Positions 8,989-18,010 of a stretch of 64,000 nt of DNA are shown piece by piece (the stretch's first letter is position 1; every line of letters starts with the position of its first letter). The notes under the pieces were generated by a model. It had not been told where the DNA came from. It saw nothing but the letters and a program-made list of their open reading frames with translations, and searched no databases. The stretch comes from Streptococcus suis (lineage in GTDB: Bacteria > Bacillota > Bacilli > Lactobacillales > Streptococcaceae), in NCBI RefSeq assembly GCF_019794555.1, contig NZ_JAIMEP010000003.1, forward strand, positions 83,202 to 147,201, in the 5' to 3' direction. The position numbers and the translations under genes are program-made.

Positions 8989-11843
8989 GGTTTCACTCCT
9001 CTCAATCCTTGCTGACGTTCTAATTCATACACTAATTTCTCTCCAACCATCTCCGCAAGTCGGTGAAGGTCAGTCTCTTCTCTTACTGTGTTACCTGTAA
9101 TAGTGATATGAATGGTTGGTAGATTGCTTGTCATGGTCTTTGCGATTCCTCGACCAATTGCACCCAATGTTTGTTCATTCAAAGGCAACACCGCTTCTTT
9201 TCCTGCTTCACCACCAACCATCAGGCTATTGCCATTCATTCCAAATGCAGTTGGTTTGGTTAGAATACCACCTTTGGCATACCAATCGATGGAAATTCTA
9301 GGAATTCCACCCTTCAACCAATCAAGAGGATTGGCAGACCCAGACACCCTAAAGTGAGGGAGGGGTATATGCGGCCAGCGAATTTGGAAGTTAAAGAGAT
9401 TTTTGATGGCATTGATAGCGTTACTCACGGCATCTTTTGCCCCATTGATGGCATTGGAAATGGTATTCTTGACACCATTCCAAACGGATGACACCGTGCT
9501 TGAAATGCCATTCAAGACACTAGAGACCGTGTTTCGGATACTGTTCCAAATATTGGAGACTGTTGAGCCGATGTTAGATAAAATACTGGATATGGTCGAT
9601 TGGATTGCTGTCCAGACGGAAAAAACAACTGAACTAATGGCGGACAGTAAGTTTGCAATGGTATTTTTGATACCTGTCCAAGCAGTTGTGATGTACTGGG
9701 CGATGAAGTTTAAAGCTAATGAAATCAGGGACTTTATTCCCTCCCAAGCCGTAGCTAGGACTTGTTTAATGGTATCCCACGCTCCAGTCCAATCACCAGT
9801 GATAACCTGCATGACTGCCTTAATGATACCAAGCACCACATTGATGGCAGTCTCAACCACAATCTTTATCATCTCCCAAGCAGTTGTGATGATAAGTTTG
9901 ATATTTTCCCAGCTTGCTTGGATGAGCGGCCCAAGAATAGTCATCACAGTTTGAATAACCGTAGTGATAGCATTCCATACCGTGGTTGCAGCATTTAGAA
10001 TCAATTGCTGGTTTTCAGTCCACCATGTGGTTAGGGTTCCCCAGATGGACATAACAAAACTAGAAATCTGCTGGATAATCATGGACAGAAAGGCATAGAT
10101 ACTATTCCAGATTTCCGTCACAGCCGTTCGAAAGCCTTCGTGGTTCGTCCAGAGTTCTTTTAACCCAACAATCAGTAAGGTAATGGCGGCTACAATACCA
10201 ACAATAATCCCCACAATCGGCAAAAATGCCGTTATCATTCCAACAACGGTTGTCCCCATAGCGGCTGCCGCAACCTGTAAGCCCAAGAAAACAGGAAGTA
10301 ACATCCCTACCACGGCTAAAATACCTGTGAAGATAATGACGACTTCCTTGATGGGACTGGATAAGTTGGTAAACCAAGTCGATAGTTGACTAACAATGTC
10401 TGCCAAACTTTGAAAGACTGGAATAAGCATCTCCAGAATCGGTTGACCGATTGCTGCTAGAGCATTAGTTCCAGACTGTCTTAAGTTACCCATAACGTTT
10501 TCCAGTCCGTCTGATTCCCTTGCAGCTTGTCCCAAGGCTCCAGAGAGTTCATTGCCGTCCTCTACCATTTGAAGGAGGGTTAACTGCTTCTGAGCTTCTG
10601 ATAGTTCATTGAAGGACTTTCCATAGAGCTTGTTCGCCGCTGCATTACGAGTGGTTTCTGTCGCAGAAATACCTAGAGCTGCGTCATTTTCATAGTTTCC
10701 TTTGAGGAAGGATTGCAGGTTTTCGGTGACTTCTTCGATGGATTTGTCGTAAAATGCTGCCCCATCAGCCGCTGCTCTGGTGGCACGAGTAGTCAGATCC
10801 AAAGCCTGAGCCGTATCCATCCCAGAGGTTTTGGCAAAGGAAGCCATCTGAGTGAAGGAGCCTTGAAGACGCTCTGGAACAATGTCCATCTCTTCCCCAA
10901 TCTTATTGAGTGCATCCTTAGCAGCATTCTCCATATCTCCAAAGACGGTAGAGAATTGGGCATTGCTGGCTTGAAGTTGAGCTGCCGCAGACATGGACTC
11001 TGTTCCGACTTCGAAGATTTTCTGAGAGATGTCTGCTAGCTTCTCACTGGTCGCTTGAAGTGCCTCAGCCCGAATGGTGTCAGACATGGCTTTCATGCCA
11101 TCTTGAGCACCATCGGCAGAGGATTTAGTCTCATCCATCTCGTTGTTCAGGTTATTGAGAGCGGTCTTTGCTTGGTTCAACTCAGCTTCCATCTTATTGG
11201 CTTCAATGGAATTCTCACCATATTCACTCTTTGTCAAGGCTAGTTGCTTTTCGAGATTGGAAATTTGTTTTGAAACAATTTCTGACTGCGCTCCAATCTT
11301 TTGTTGGGCTATTGCATTGCGTTCTGCTTCGGAACTATTGGATGACAAAGCACTTTCTTGTAACTCAAATTGAGACGTGACCTTGTTCATCTCACTTGCT
11401 AACTGCCCCTGCTCCACTTGGAGTTTATCTAATTGTTGAGCCGCTGAACTACTTGCTCGACCGTGATTCTCAAGTGTTGATGACACATCAGCTAACTTAG
11501 TTTCATAGGACGTTAGCAGCCTTTGAGTAGTTTCCACCTCACGTTGAAAGGCACGGTACTGGTCTGCCCCAATATCCCCAGCCTTAAATTGAGCTTCCAC
11601 CTGTGATTGGGCTTGACGGAGCGTTGCCAATTTTTCTTTGGTTGTCTCGACTTGTTTTGCCAAGACTTCCTGCTTTTGAGTAAGGAGGGTGACATTGCCT
11701 GTATCAAACTTGAGAGCCTTATCAATTTGTCTTAGTTCTTTGGTAGCTTCAGATGCTTGTTTGTTCACACCCTTTAGGGCATCTTGTAAGGGTTGGGTAT
11801 CGCCACCAATTTCAATTGTAATCCCCTTTATGTTTCCAGCCAT
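8985..11843 (-). CDS. Tail tape measure protein (952 aa)
   Basis: Sets tail length and enters the membrane during injection. The N-terminal ~260 residues are coiled coil (VNKQASEATKELRQIDKAL onward). A tape-measure core with EVTENLQSFLKGNYENDAAL and NLRQSGTNALAAIG follows. A hydrophobic stretch at about 490-560 (VVIIFTGILAVVGMLLPVFL, then VGIIVGIVAAITLLIVGLK) would insert into membrane. After it come many Trp/Ile-rich repeats (WNSIRNTVSSVLNGISSTV). The C-terminus has a GGEAGKEAVLPL tail. It is the longest ORF apart from the tail spike, in the canonical place after the tail chaperones. Confidence 0.94.
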   Translation of the reverse strand: MAGNIKGITIEIGGDTQPLQDALKGVNKQASEATKELRQIDKALKFDTGNVTLLTQKQEVLAKQVETTKEKLATLRQAQSQVEAQFKAGDIGADQYRAFQREVETTQRLLTSYETKLADVSSTLENHGRASSSAAQQLDKLQVEQGQLASEMNKVTSQFELQESALSSNSSEAERNAIAQQKIGAQSEIVSKQISNLEKQLALTKSEYGENSIEANKMEAELNQAKTALNNLNNEMDETKSSADGAQDGMKAMSDTIRAEALQATSEKLADISQKIFEVGTESMSAAAQLQASNAQFSTVFGDMENAAKDALNKIGEEMDIVPERLQGSFTQMASFAKTSGMDTAQALDLTTRATRAAADGAAFYDKSIEEVTENLQSFLKGNYENDAALGISATETTRNAAANKLYGKSFNELSEAQKQLTLLQMVEDGNELSGALGQAARESDGLENVMGNLRQSGTNALAAIGQPILEMLIPVFQSLADIVSQLSTWFTNLSSPIKEVVIIFTGILAVVGMLLPVFLGLQVAAAAMGTTVVGMITAFLPIVGIIVGIVAAITLLIVGLKELWTNHEGFRTAVTEIWNSIYAFLSMIIQQISSFVMSIWGTLTTWWTENQQLILNAATTVWNAITTVIQTVMTILGPLIQASWENIKLIITTAWEMIKIVVETAINVVLGIIKAVMQVITGDWTGAWDTIKQVLATAWEGIKSLISLALNFIAQYITTAWTGIKNTIANLLSAISSVVFSVWTAIQSTISSILSNIGSTVSNIWNSIRNTVSSVLNGISSTVSSVWNGVKNTISNAINGAKDAVSNAINAIKNLFNFQIRWPHIPLPHFRVSGSANPLDWLKGGIPRISIDWYAKGGILTKPTAFGMNGNSLMVGGEAGKEAVLPLNEQTLGAIGRGIAKTMTSNLPTIHITITGNTVREETDLHRLAEMVGEKLVYELERQQGLRGVKP

Positions 11844-11861
11844 AGTCCCTCCTTTCTACCA

Positions 11862-12445
11862 TCAGAAATTATCAAAATCAGCTTGAGTTGCCGGGCGTGT
11901 TTGAGAAGTTTCTCGAGTACGCATCTCCACATAGTCCGTTTGATAGTCAAGTGCCATTCCAATAGAGATATGTTTTAAATCGTCAATGGTCAGACCAGTC
12001 TCCTTACAACAGGAGAAATAACTCTCTACTGTGAAGATTTCCTCACTCGCTGTTTCTGTTTCATCTGCTTTTTTCTGGTTGACATCCCTTGGTTCAACAT
12101 ATTCATCAAGACAGGGGCTACTTCCTGCACTGGAAATTCTTCCATCTCCATATAAAAATCCACAAATGGTTTCACTCGTGGATTGGCAGATTTGGCAAAG
12201 ACCCAAAAAATCCGATGGAAAAATGTCATATCGAAATCAGACAGAATAGAAACATCAATATGATGTGCCTGTAAATCTTCTCCTTCTTCCAACTGGTCTA
12301 GCTTATCCAAGATAGCTTGACTATTGACCATAGAAAAGAGATCTTGGAAATAGTCCTTACCAAACTGCTCTTTATAAGCAATTGGTGTGTAGGCATTGGT
12401 TGCTAACTCGTAGGTTGTTCCTGCTATGGTAATACTTTCTCTCAT
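11862..12445 (-). CDS. Tail assembly chaperone gpGT, -1 frameshift product (194 aa)
   Basis: Readthrough form made by -1 ribosomal frameshifting at A AAA AAG (12074-12068). It joins codons 1-126 of the 12445 frame to 68 residues of the overlapping frame (ADETETASEEIF to ATQADFDNF, stop at 11862). In lambda-like siphophages the pair gpG/gpGT chaperones the tape measure before tube assembly. The overlapping frame has no well-placed start of its own, and the heptamer fits X XXY YYZ exactly in the zero frame, so frameshifting explains both frames. Confidence 0.85.
12026..12445 (-). CDS. Tail assembly chaperone gpG (unshifted form, 139 aa)
   Basis: Zero-frame product, starting MRESITIAGTTYELATNAYT and ending in a basic tail (STRKKQMKQKQRVRKSSQ) created by translation past the slippery site. 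The N-terminal fold and the place between major tail protein and tape measure fit the gp13/gpG family of Gram-positive siphophages. ATG at 12445 lies 10 nt from the major tail protein stop. The unshifted form should be the more abundant one. Confidence 0.87.
   Translation of the reverse strand: MRESITIAGTTYELATNAYTPIAYKEQFGKDYFQDLFSMVNSQAILDKLDQLEEGEDLQAHHIDVSILSDFDMTFFHRIFWVFAKSANPRVKPFVDFYMEMEEFPVQEVAPVLMNMLNQGMSTRKKQMKQKQRVRKSSQ
12068..12074 (-). other. Slippery heptamer A AAA AAG for -1 frameshift
   Basis: On the minus strand the zero-frame codons are AGA AAA AAG CAG. Slipping back one base reads AAA AAA GCA GAT, which enters the gpGT extension. I did not identify a convincing downstream pseudoknot by eye. 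Confidence 0.8.
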
Positions 12446-12455
12446 TGCCTACTCC

Positions 12456-13025
12456 TTACTTACGAGGTTCAAAAACTGCCTTGAACCAGTTTTGACGAAT
12501 TTCATCACTCGTTTCCTCCGTTGTTCGTCTACGTACAACCTTATCAAGAGGGCGAGGACTGGCAGTAAAGGTCAACTCTACCTCATTGATATCCGAACCT
12601 GACTTGGTTTTTGAACCAACAGTCGGACGAGATGCGTAACAATAATACAAAACGTGTAATGTTTCTTTTTTATCCCCTTCAAAACGGAACATCAACGCAA
12701 AATTTTTCTTTTCGCTATTTGCGATTTCTGAAATGGTATTTGTCGTTGCATCTAACTGCTCTCCGAGGACTCGAGTCAAAAATTCCTGCGTTAGAAGAGC
12801 AACTTTTAGCGTTCCTTCATAACCATCGTTTGACTCCGTTGTATAAAAATTGATATTGTCCGCCTTATAAGAACCCTTGTCTCCTGTTGGTTCAAGGGTT
12901 AATTCTGCAGCACCACGAAGTCGTTCCACATTGCCATATGTCAACGTACCATCAGAACCTTCGCTTGTAACTTCCGCCCAATGGACATCTTGTAGCCCAA
13001 AGGTGACCTTATTCTTTTCAGCCAT
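12456..13025 (-). CDS. Major tail (tube) protein
   Basis: 189 aa, phi13-type major tail protein: starts MAEKNKVTFGLQDVHWAEVT, then a beta-rich body with LTLEPTGDKGSYKAD and YEGTLKVALLTQEFL, and VELTFTASPRPLD near the end. It polymerises into the tail tube. It lies just upstream of the chaperones and 1 nt after the tail terminator-type ORF. The length is within the usual 180-200 aa. Confidence 0.9.
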   Translation of the reverse strand: MAEKNKVTFGLQDVHWAEVTSEGSDGTLTYGNVERLRGAAELTLEPTGDKGSYKADNINFYTTESNDGYEGTLKVALLTQEFLTRVLGEQLDATTNTISEIANSEKKNFALMFRFEGDKKETLHVLYYCYASRPTVGSKTKSGSDINEVELTFTASPRPLDKVVRRRTTEETSDEIRQNWFKAVFEPRK

Positions 13026-13026
13026 A

Positions 13027-13353
13027 TTATCCTCCGTGTAATGTAATGTAATAGGTTATTTGATAGAGTTTCTCAGATGAGATATAGGTCTCTACTTTTT
13101 CAAAATAAATAAGGTGGCTGTCAAATAATGACTCCACCTTTTGTTCAGTTGCTAAATCTTTCTTAGTGGTATAGAGTTCCACTTGCAGGTTATTCAGCTT
13201 ATGATAGGTCCAATTGTCTGCACCATGATTATCTGAATCAGTCATCAAATATACTAGATACGGTGGTCTTGGACGACTCCCTTCTTCAAAATGATGGTAG
13301 GCGACTGGGAGCTGTAATTCTTTGAGAATGGAGTACATTTCACTCAGTAGCAT
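13027..13353 (-). CDS. Tail completion / terminator protein
   Basis: 108 aa, gp12-like: MLLSEMYSILKELQLPVAYH, then a Pro-rich turn (GSRPRPPYLVYL) and an alternating beta pattern (LQVELYTTKKD). This small fold caps the tail tube at the head end. Its place directly before the major tail protein supports the call, which rests mainly on synteny and the RPPYLVY motif. Confidence 0.75.
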   Translation of the reverse strand: MLLSEMYSILKELQLPVAYHHFEEGSRPRPPYLVYLMTDSDNHGADNWTYHKLNNLQVELYTTKKDLATEQKVESLFDSHLIYFEKVETYISSEKLYQITYYITLHGG

Positions 13354-13359
13354 GTCTTA

Positions 13360-13728
13360 TCACACTCGCTTTCTCAGCTTTTCTTCTAAGGATTGTATCG
13401 CTTGTTTCTCAATGGGAGCGATATGCTTGATTCCCTCAACTCGCCCACCAGAGCTTTTGGCATGACCATTTTCTAATAGATGCGTCAAGCCTGGCGTTCG
13501 ATTATGAATGGTTTTGGTTAAACCTGTACTGGTATCAATCGTTGCTTTACTCTTCCACCCTTTGGCATAAGATCCACTCTTTCTAGGTGACGTTGCTCTC
13601 AAGGTTTCAATAGATTCCTCAGTGACTTCCTCTACAATTTCACGCATCACCTCTGTAGTGTCCTGCACATACTCAGCTAGCTCATTTGCGATGGCAGATT
13701 CTAGTGCACCCAATTCAATTCTAGTCAT
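13360..13728 (-). CDS. HK97 gp10-like head-tail connector
   Basis: 122 aa. The N-terminal helix pair (LAEYVQDTTEVMREIVEEVT) is followed by SPRKSGSYAKGWKSK and then THLLENGHAK, the characteristic signature of the HK97 gp10 family (tail joining/stopper). It overlaps the preceding head-closure gene by 8 nt, and a 6-nt gap separates it from the tail terminator. Confidence 0.88.
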   Translation of the reverse strand: MTRIELGALESAIANELAEYVQDTTEVMREIVEEVTEESIETLRATSPRKSGSYAKGWKSKATIDTSTGLTKTIHNRTPGLTHLLENGHAKSSGGRVEGIKHIAPIEKQAIQSLEEKLRKRV

Positions 13729-14059
13729 AAATCTCCTCCTTAATGGCGACTATGTAAATCAGTTGCCTTGGCACTGTATCTCCATCAATCGACTCAATCT
13801 CATAGGTTTGACCACGAAATTGAATGCGTGTCGTTAAAGAATGAAGTCCAAGAATTGCTTTTTCATACCTGAGGGTGAACTGGACTTTCTCTTGTTCCAG
13901 TTTCGTCACCCTCCCATCCCTTTCGGTCAAGGTGAGAGGACGGCAAGAGCACCACCGTTCAAATAAAGGTATCCATGTCGAAGTTTCATTGCCAATCTCA
14001 TCTTGAACAATCTGTCGAACATGAAATGACAATCGTTCCCTCAAAGGTGCAATCTTCAT
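13721..14059 (-). CDS. Head closure protein (head-tail adaptor)
   Basis: 112 aa: starts MKIAPLRERLSFHVRQIVQD, a beta-barrel with FTLRYEKAILGLHSLTTRIQ and the closing YEIESIDGDTVPRQLIYIVA. This is the pattern of the SPP1 gp16/HK97 gpII-type adaptor that closes the head after packaging. It overlaps the neighbouring connector genes by 8 nt downstream and by one base upstream. Confidence 0.85.
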   Translation of the reverse strand: MKIAPLRERLSFHVRQIVQDEIGNETSTWIPLFERWCSCRPLTLTERDGRVTKLEQEKVQFTLRYEKAILGLHSLTTRIQFRGQTYEIESIDGDTVPRQLIYIVAIKEEIYD

Positions 14060-14316
14060 CAGAACACATCCTTTCGTTCAGCCAACAATAAGTGATAAAG
14101 CGTCTCCTTCAACTCTCTATGATTTGCATCTTCTCTGTGTTCATAAAGATAGGCAACCCCGTATAGGATTGCCGTCTTTAGAACTTCTGAATAAATTGAT
14201 TGTCGCAAAATATCTTCACAGAGTTGTTGACTGGTTTCAAGCAATTGCTCAATCAGTCCATCCTCATCATCGTGTTCCACTTTGAGATACTGTTTTGCTT
14301 CTGCTAAACTAACCAT
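14059..14316 (-). CDS. Head-tail connector (gp6-like)
   Basis: 85 aa, helical: MVSLAEAKQYLKVEHDDEDG, a typical opening of the gp6/QLRG connector family, then helices ending in LYHLLLAERKDVF. It would form a ring on the portal. It lies 2 nt after the capsid stop, in the standard order capsid, connector, closure, gp10, tail terminator. Confidence 0.86.
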   Translation of the reverse strand: MVSLAEAKQYLKVEHDDEDGLIEQLLETSQQLCEDILRQSIYSEVLKTAILYGVAYLYEHREDANHRELKETLYHLLLAERKDVF

Positions 14317-14318
14317 AA

Positions 14319-15524
14319 CTACTTAGCCTTTACAGTTAGAGTCTTAACAGCTTCAGGTAGAACTAACTTACCATCCACACGTTGTGAAGCAAGAAAACCA
14401 ATCTGTCCATTGTTGGCATAGAGTTCATTCAGACGTTTGAAGGTACGTCCCTGCCGATCTGCAATCCAATAATATGAGAAATCACCAAATGCAATGGCTT
14501 TGTTTCCTGCTTCAGGAAGTGGGGCAAAGGTTGATGTATAATATGGTCGATTTAGAATCAAATCTGGTTGTCCAGCTTGAGTGGATGGCTGCCAAATGTA
14601 ATTACCGTTATTGTCCTTGAGTTTACGGATAGCTTTGACAGTCGTATCATGTAAAATCCAAACTGCGTTCTTACGGTATGGGGCAGGGAGAGAATGATAC
14701 AGTTCAATCATGTCGTCAAAGGTAATATCCTTTGTAGCAGTCGTTGGACCTGTAACTTCTGCCTGAGTAAAGATTCCAGTTGGTTTCTTAGAACCATCAC
14801 CAATCAAGAATGCTTTTTCTTCTTCCGTTCCAATACGACGAGCAAATTCAGCTGTCATATAGGATTCAAGGTCAAAAACTGAATCGTTAAGCAACTCTTC
14901 AGAAATACGAATAGCAGTCCCAATCTTATGAGAGTCTAGTGTCACCTGACCAAAGGTTTCTTCTGTTTCAGGATAAAGGCCATTTTCATCCATCCATGAT
15001 GCTGAACCGTGTCCAGTCACAACAGGAATCTTACGCTCACCACTAGAGGTTTTGATGACAGTCGCAAGGCTACGGAAGAAATTCTCTTCTTGTAATCCTT
15101 GAACCAATTTCTTCTCATACTCATCAGGAACAAGATGACCACCTTCGGTATCTTCTCCTACTCGAAGGACGTCTTTAACATCAAAGAAGTGACGCTTACG
15201 GACACTTGTCCAAAATGTCTTGGCATAGCTATCTGAAGCCACACCTTTCTTTTCCTCTTCAGAAGTCTTGTCATTCAAAACTGTAGTGGGCTGCCCAATT
15301 AGAGCCTGTGATGCTGGTTGAGAAAGTTCAAGGTCAATCTTTTCTTGTCGCTCCAATCGAGCAATCTCTTGATTGTAGAGGTTGATTTTTGCTTCCATAT
15401 CATCATAGCGTTTGGAATCTTCCTCTGATACCAGTCCGTCTTCTGAGCGAACAGAGTCAAGGAAGGTTTTTGCTTGTTGCCAAGCTAGGTTACGTTTTTC
15501 TTTCAATTCAAGTAATTTAGACAT
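14319..15524 (-). CDS. HK97-family major capsid protein
   Basis: 401 aa. The N-terminal ~105 residues are a coiled-coil delta/scaffold domain (AKINLYNQEIARLERQEKID) that the adjacent protease probably removes. The rest has the HK97 fold signatures: GEDTEGGHLVPDEYEKK, SSGERKIPVVTG, ISEELLNDS and a FAFGDFSYYWIADR-like region near the end. It follows portal and protease, as in HK97 phages that lack a separate scaffold gene. Confidence 0.94.
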   Translation of the reverse strand: MSKLLELKEKRNLAWQQAKTFLDSVRSEDGLVSEEDSKRYDDMEAKINLYNQEIARLERQEKIDLELSQPASQALIGQPTTVLNDKTSEEEKKGVASDSYAKTFWTSVRKRHFFDVKDVLRVGEDTEGGHLVPDEYEKKLVQGLQEENFFRSLATVIKTSSGERKIPVVTGHGSASWMDENGLYPETEETFGQVTLDSHKIGTAIRISEELLNDSVFDLESYMTAEFARRIGTEEEKAFLIGDGSKKPTGIFTQAEVTGPTTATKDITFDDMIELYHSLPAPYRKNAVWILHDTTVKAIRKLKDNNGNYIWQPSTQAGQPDLILNRPYYTSTFAPLPEAGNKAIAFGDFSYYWIADRQGRTFKRLNELYANNGQIGFLASQRVDGKLVLPEAVKTLTVKAK

Positions 15525-15542
15525 CAGTTCATATTCCTTTCG

Positions 15543-16238
15543 TTATTTGAGCAAATTCAATCGTTTTTCCAACTGATTGATAGGGATTGTTTTCTTTGGT
15601 TGTTGGACTTCAAGTTTCGCCTGCATTTTTACAAGTAAATCTTGTTGTGCAGTATTTCGACTGAAAGAATAACTCTCGGTGTCCATTCCATGTTCCTCTT
15701 GTTTGTCAAAGAGAATCTTGTCCGCAAAGCCGAGATCAACAGCCTTTTTGGCATTGAACCAAGACTCTGAGTCCATGAGGTGTGATAGCTTGGTTCTTGA
15801 AAGTCCTGTTCTTAATTCATAGGCATTGATGATGGATTCCTTAATCTCTCCCAACATTTCAATGACCTTCTGCATATCCTTGGCTTCACCTTGTGCGACT
15901 GTCCAAGGATTGTGAATCATCATCATGGCAACTGGACTCATAGAAACCGTTGTACCTGCCATGGCAATGACACTAGCAGCACTTGCGGCTAAGCCATCAA
16001 TTACGACATGGACATCACCTTTGTAATCCATCAACATGTTATAGATTTGAGCCGCCGCAAAAACATCACCCCCTGGACTATTAATCCAGAGGGTGATGTC
16101 TCCACTTCCTGCATGTAAATCATTTTTAAATACTTGTGGCGTGACTTCATCGCCAAACCACGTCTCATCAGCAATCTGTCCTTCAATACGAAGTGTTCGA
16201 CCACTATCATCTTCTGTAAAATTCCAAAACTTATGCAT
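15543..16238 (-). CDS. ClpP-like prohead protease
   Basis: 231 aa serine protease of the ClpP/S14 type that matures the prohead. The sequence shows NSPGGDVFAAAQIYN, a catalytic Ser in DGLAASAASVIAM (Ser86) and His109 in MMMIHNPWTVAQG. The C-terminal 45 residues extend beyond the core. The start overlaps the portal stop by 8 nt, and the capsid follows 18 nt downstream. Likely substrate: the N-terminal delta domain of the capsid. Confidence 0.92.
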   Translation of the reverse strand: MHKFWNFTEDDSGRTLRIEGQIADETWFGDEVTPQVFKNDLHAGSGDITLWINSPGGDVFAAAQIYNMLMDYKGDVHVVIDGLAASAASVIAMAGTTVSMSPVAMMMIHNPWTVAQGEAKDMQKVIEMLGEIKESIINAYELRTGLSRTKLSHLMDSESWFNAKKAVDLGFADKILFDKQEEHGMDTESYSFSRNTAQQDLLVKMQAKLEVQQPKKTIPINQLEKRLNLLK

Positions 16239-17514
16239 CCATATCCTCCTCAGATTGAGTTTCTTGTTCTAACGGTGCTTGTTTCATAAAGCCACCCGCA
16301 TCCTTCAGTTTCGTCATGTTTCCATTTATCAAGTAGAGATTGCCTCCTTCCTCATCTGAAAGGAGATTCAAGTCCTCAAGTTCACGAATATCATTCGTCG
16401 ACAGCCAGCCATTTTGTCTCCCAATCGCATAGCCATTCATTCTACTCTGATAGTCTCCACGAAGAAGACCATCTACATTGAACTTCACAAAGTAGGTTTT
16501 CTTTTCTTCAGGTAAAAAAAGAGACCTCTTGAAAGCCTGTTCGAGACGAACTACCCAGGGGTCTAAGGTATATTTAACAAATTCTAGAGATTGTTGCTCA
16601 ATGTTTGAAAATGAGGATTTCTCCAAGTCACCAACCATATGAGGTGGAATGCGGTAGAGCCTTGCAATTTCATTAATTTGGAATTTTCTAGTTTGGAGAA
16701 ACTGGGCTTCTTCAGGTGGAATGCCTATTTGAGTGTATTTCATCCCTTCCTCAAGAACTGCCACTTTATGGGCATTGGTTACCCCATTGTAGACTGCATT
16801 CCATGAATCTCTCACTCGTTTGGGATCCTTGAGAATCCCTGGATGTTCCAAAACACCACCAGGATTTGCACCATTCTTAAAGAATGATGCACCATAGTTT
16901 TCCGTAGCCAAGGTCATACCGATGGCATTTTTTGCAAGGGCAATTGGAGAATAGCCAATCAATCCATCAAAACCCAGACCTGGAACATGGAGAACATCTT
17001 CTGCTCTCAAGATAGCATCTCCCTTTTCCTTAAAGTTTGGATTTTCTTCTGACTGACGCTTGTATTTGTAGTAGAGCTTACCACTCTCGTCTCGATGAAC
17101 TGACATCTTATCTGGTAAGAGTGGGTAAAGACTGATTACCTGTCCACTCCTATCTCGGATAATCTGGACATAGGCATTGCCCCATATCAGAAGATGGGTC
17201 ATCAAGGTTTCTCTAAAGACGAAAGATGACATCTCAGGGTTAGGTTCATCATGTAAGAGAAAATAAAGGGGATGTTCCACCTTCTTCTCCTTTCCAGTTG
17301 CCGTTCTCTCAAATACATGAATGGGTAATGAAGCAACTGCTTCAGCTAAGATACGGACACAAGCATAGACAGCTGTCGTCTGCATAGCTTTAAACTCATC
17401 CACATTCTCCCCACTGGTCGTTCGTCCAAACAGATAGGAAAAGTCCTGGCCTTCATAACTATTCCGTGGTTTATCCCTAGCACGCTTACGTCCCAGTAAA
17501 TCTAGTAGTCCCAT
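16231..17514 (-). CDS. Phage portal protein (HK97 type, 427 aa)
   Basis: Forms the dodecameric DNA entry ring. Recognisable by MQTTAVYACVRILAEAVASL, HPLYFLLHDEPNPEMSSF, WGNAYVQIIRDRSGQVISLY and IARLYRIPPHMVGDLEKSSF. I place the start at ATG 17514, which follows AAAAGGAGG at ideal spacing. Ten more in-frame codons upstream (to 17544) overlap the terminator hairpin and are unlikely to be translated. It is preceded by a small-gene cassette separating it from TerL. Confidence 0.93.
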   Translation of the reverse strand: MGLLDLLGRKRARDKPRNSYEGQDFSYLFGRTTSGENVDEFKAMQTTAVYACVRILAEAVASLPIHVFERTATGKEKKVEHPLYFLLHDEPNPEMSSFVFRETLMTHLLIWGNAYVQIIRDRSGQVISLYPLLPDKMSVHRDESGKLYYKYKRQSEENPNFKEKGDAILRAEDVLHVPGLGFDGLIGYSPIALAKNAIGMTLATENYGASFFKNGANPGGVLEHPGILKDPKRVRDSWNAVYNGVTNAHKVAVLEEGMKYTQIGIPPEEAQFLQTRKFQINEIARLYRIPPHMVGDLEKSSFSNIEQQSLEFVKYTLDPWVVRLEQAFKRSLFLPEEKKTYFVKFNVDGLLRGDYQSRMNGYAIGRQNGWLSTNDIRELEDLNLLSDEEGGNLYLINGNMTKLKDAGGFMKQAPLEQETQSEEDMDA

Positions 17515-17530
17515 ACTTCCTCCTTTTGAG

Positions 17531-17555
17531 TACGAAAAAAGCACCTCGATTGAAG
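17531..17555 (-). terminator. Terminator closing cassette B
   Basis: Minus-strand stem AAGTAC / GTGCTT with a 10-nt loop, then TTTTTT. It lies 17 nt after the 114-aa ORF and just before the portal ribosome-binding site, isolating the small gene from the structural operon. Confidence 0.7.
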
Positions 17556-17571
17556 TACTTATCGTTTGTTC

Positions 17572-17916
17572 TTAGATGTTTTTCATCTCTCCTTCTTCAA
17601 GTAGATACCATGTTCTATCACTTTCTTGAAATAGATAAATGTAATCTGCCAGGGTATCCTCTGCCAATTGACTGATGTCACCGATAAAACGATGTTGCTG
17701 GGCATTCCCCTGTAAGTCATCGTGTTCGATCTTATCAAGACTATCTTCAAGCTGAATGATATCACCTTTCTGAAGTAATGCACGAATTTCTTTGCTTGAT
17801 TTAAAGTGTTTCTTTAGAAGTTCCCCAGTGTATTCTGGATATCCTTCATACGCTACCTCGATTGTTTGTGCTGTATGGTTTTTAGTCAATAATCCAATCC
17901 GCGCTTTTGTTGCCAT
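17572..17916 (-). CDS. 114-aa phage accessory protein (cassette B)
   Basis: Unknown protein inserted between TerL and portal. ATG at 17916 (MATKARIGLLTKNHTAQTI) follows GAGGAG. An upstream in-frame ATG at 17949 exists but belongs to the repeated leader. The protein has a central EEIRALLQKGDII-like stretch (actually KSSKEIRALLQKGDIIQLED) and an acidic, aromatic C-terminus (YIYLFQESDRTWYLLEEGEM). No family recognised with certainty. It has its own promoter-leader repeat and its own terminator, the structure of a phage moron. Confidence 0.75.
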   Translation of the reverse strand: MATKARIGLLTKNHTAQTIEVAYEGYPEYTGELLKKHFKSSKEIRALLQKGDIIQLEDSLDKIEHDDLQGNAQQHRFIGDISQLAEDTLADYIYLFQESDRTWYLLEEGEMKNI

Positions 17917-17990
17917 TGTCTTGTTCTCCTCTTCTTTTGTTGTGTACATATTAACTCTAAAGAGAAGTATTATCCAGTCATTTCTGCATT
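17917..17990 (-). promoter_or_regulatory. Promoter-leader repeat, copy B
   Basis: About 74 bp, nearly identical to copies C (20819-20887) and D (26647-26719): GAAATGACTGGATA, then TTTAGAGTTAATATGTACAC, then AGAAGAGGAGAAC before the start codon. A -35 TGGATA-like box and -10 TAATAT are 17 nt apart. The ATG inside TTAATATG opens an MYTTKEEEN frame in all copies, but it overlaps the -10 and is probably not used. Confidence 0.7.
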
Positions 17991-18010
17991 ATTTTTGAAT
18001 AAATTTTTAG

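Noticed and set aside
3846..12274. Many open frames antisense to tail spike, tape measure, chaperone and tail protein genes
   Set aside because: They oppose well-recognised genes, lack ribosome-binding sites and code for low-complexity or atypical peptides.
17917..17949. MYTTKEEEN N-terminal extensions of cassette genes (also 20819-20851 and 26647-26679)
   Set aside because: Open only because the promoter-leader is repeated; the ATG overlaps the -10 box, and a better GAGGAG-ATG lies 33 nt further in each case.
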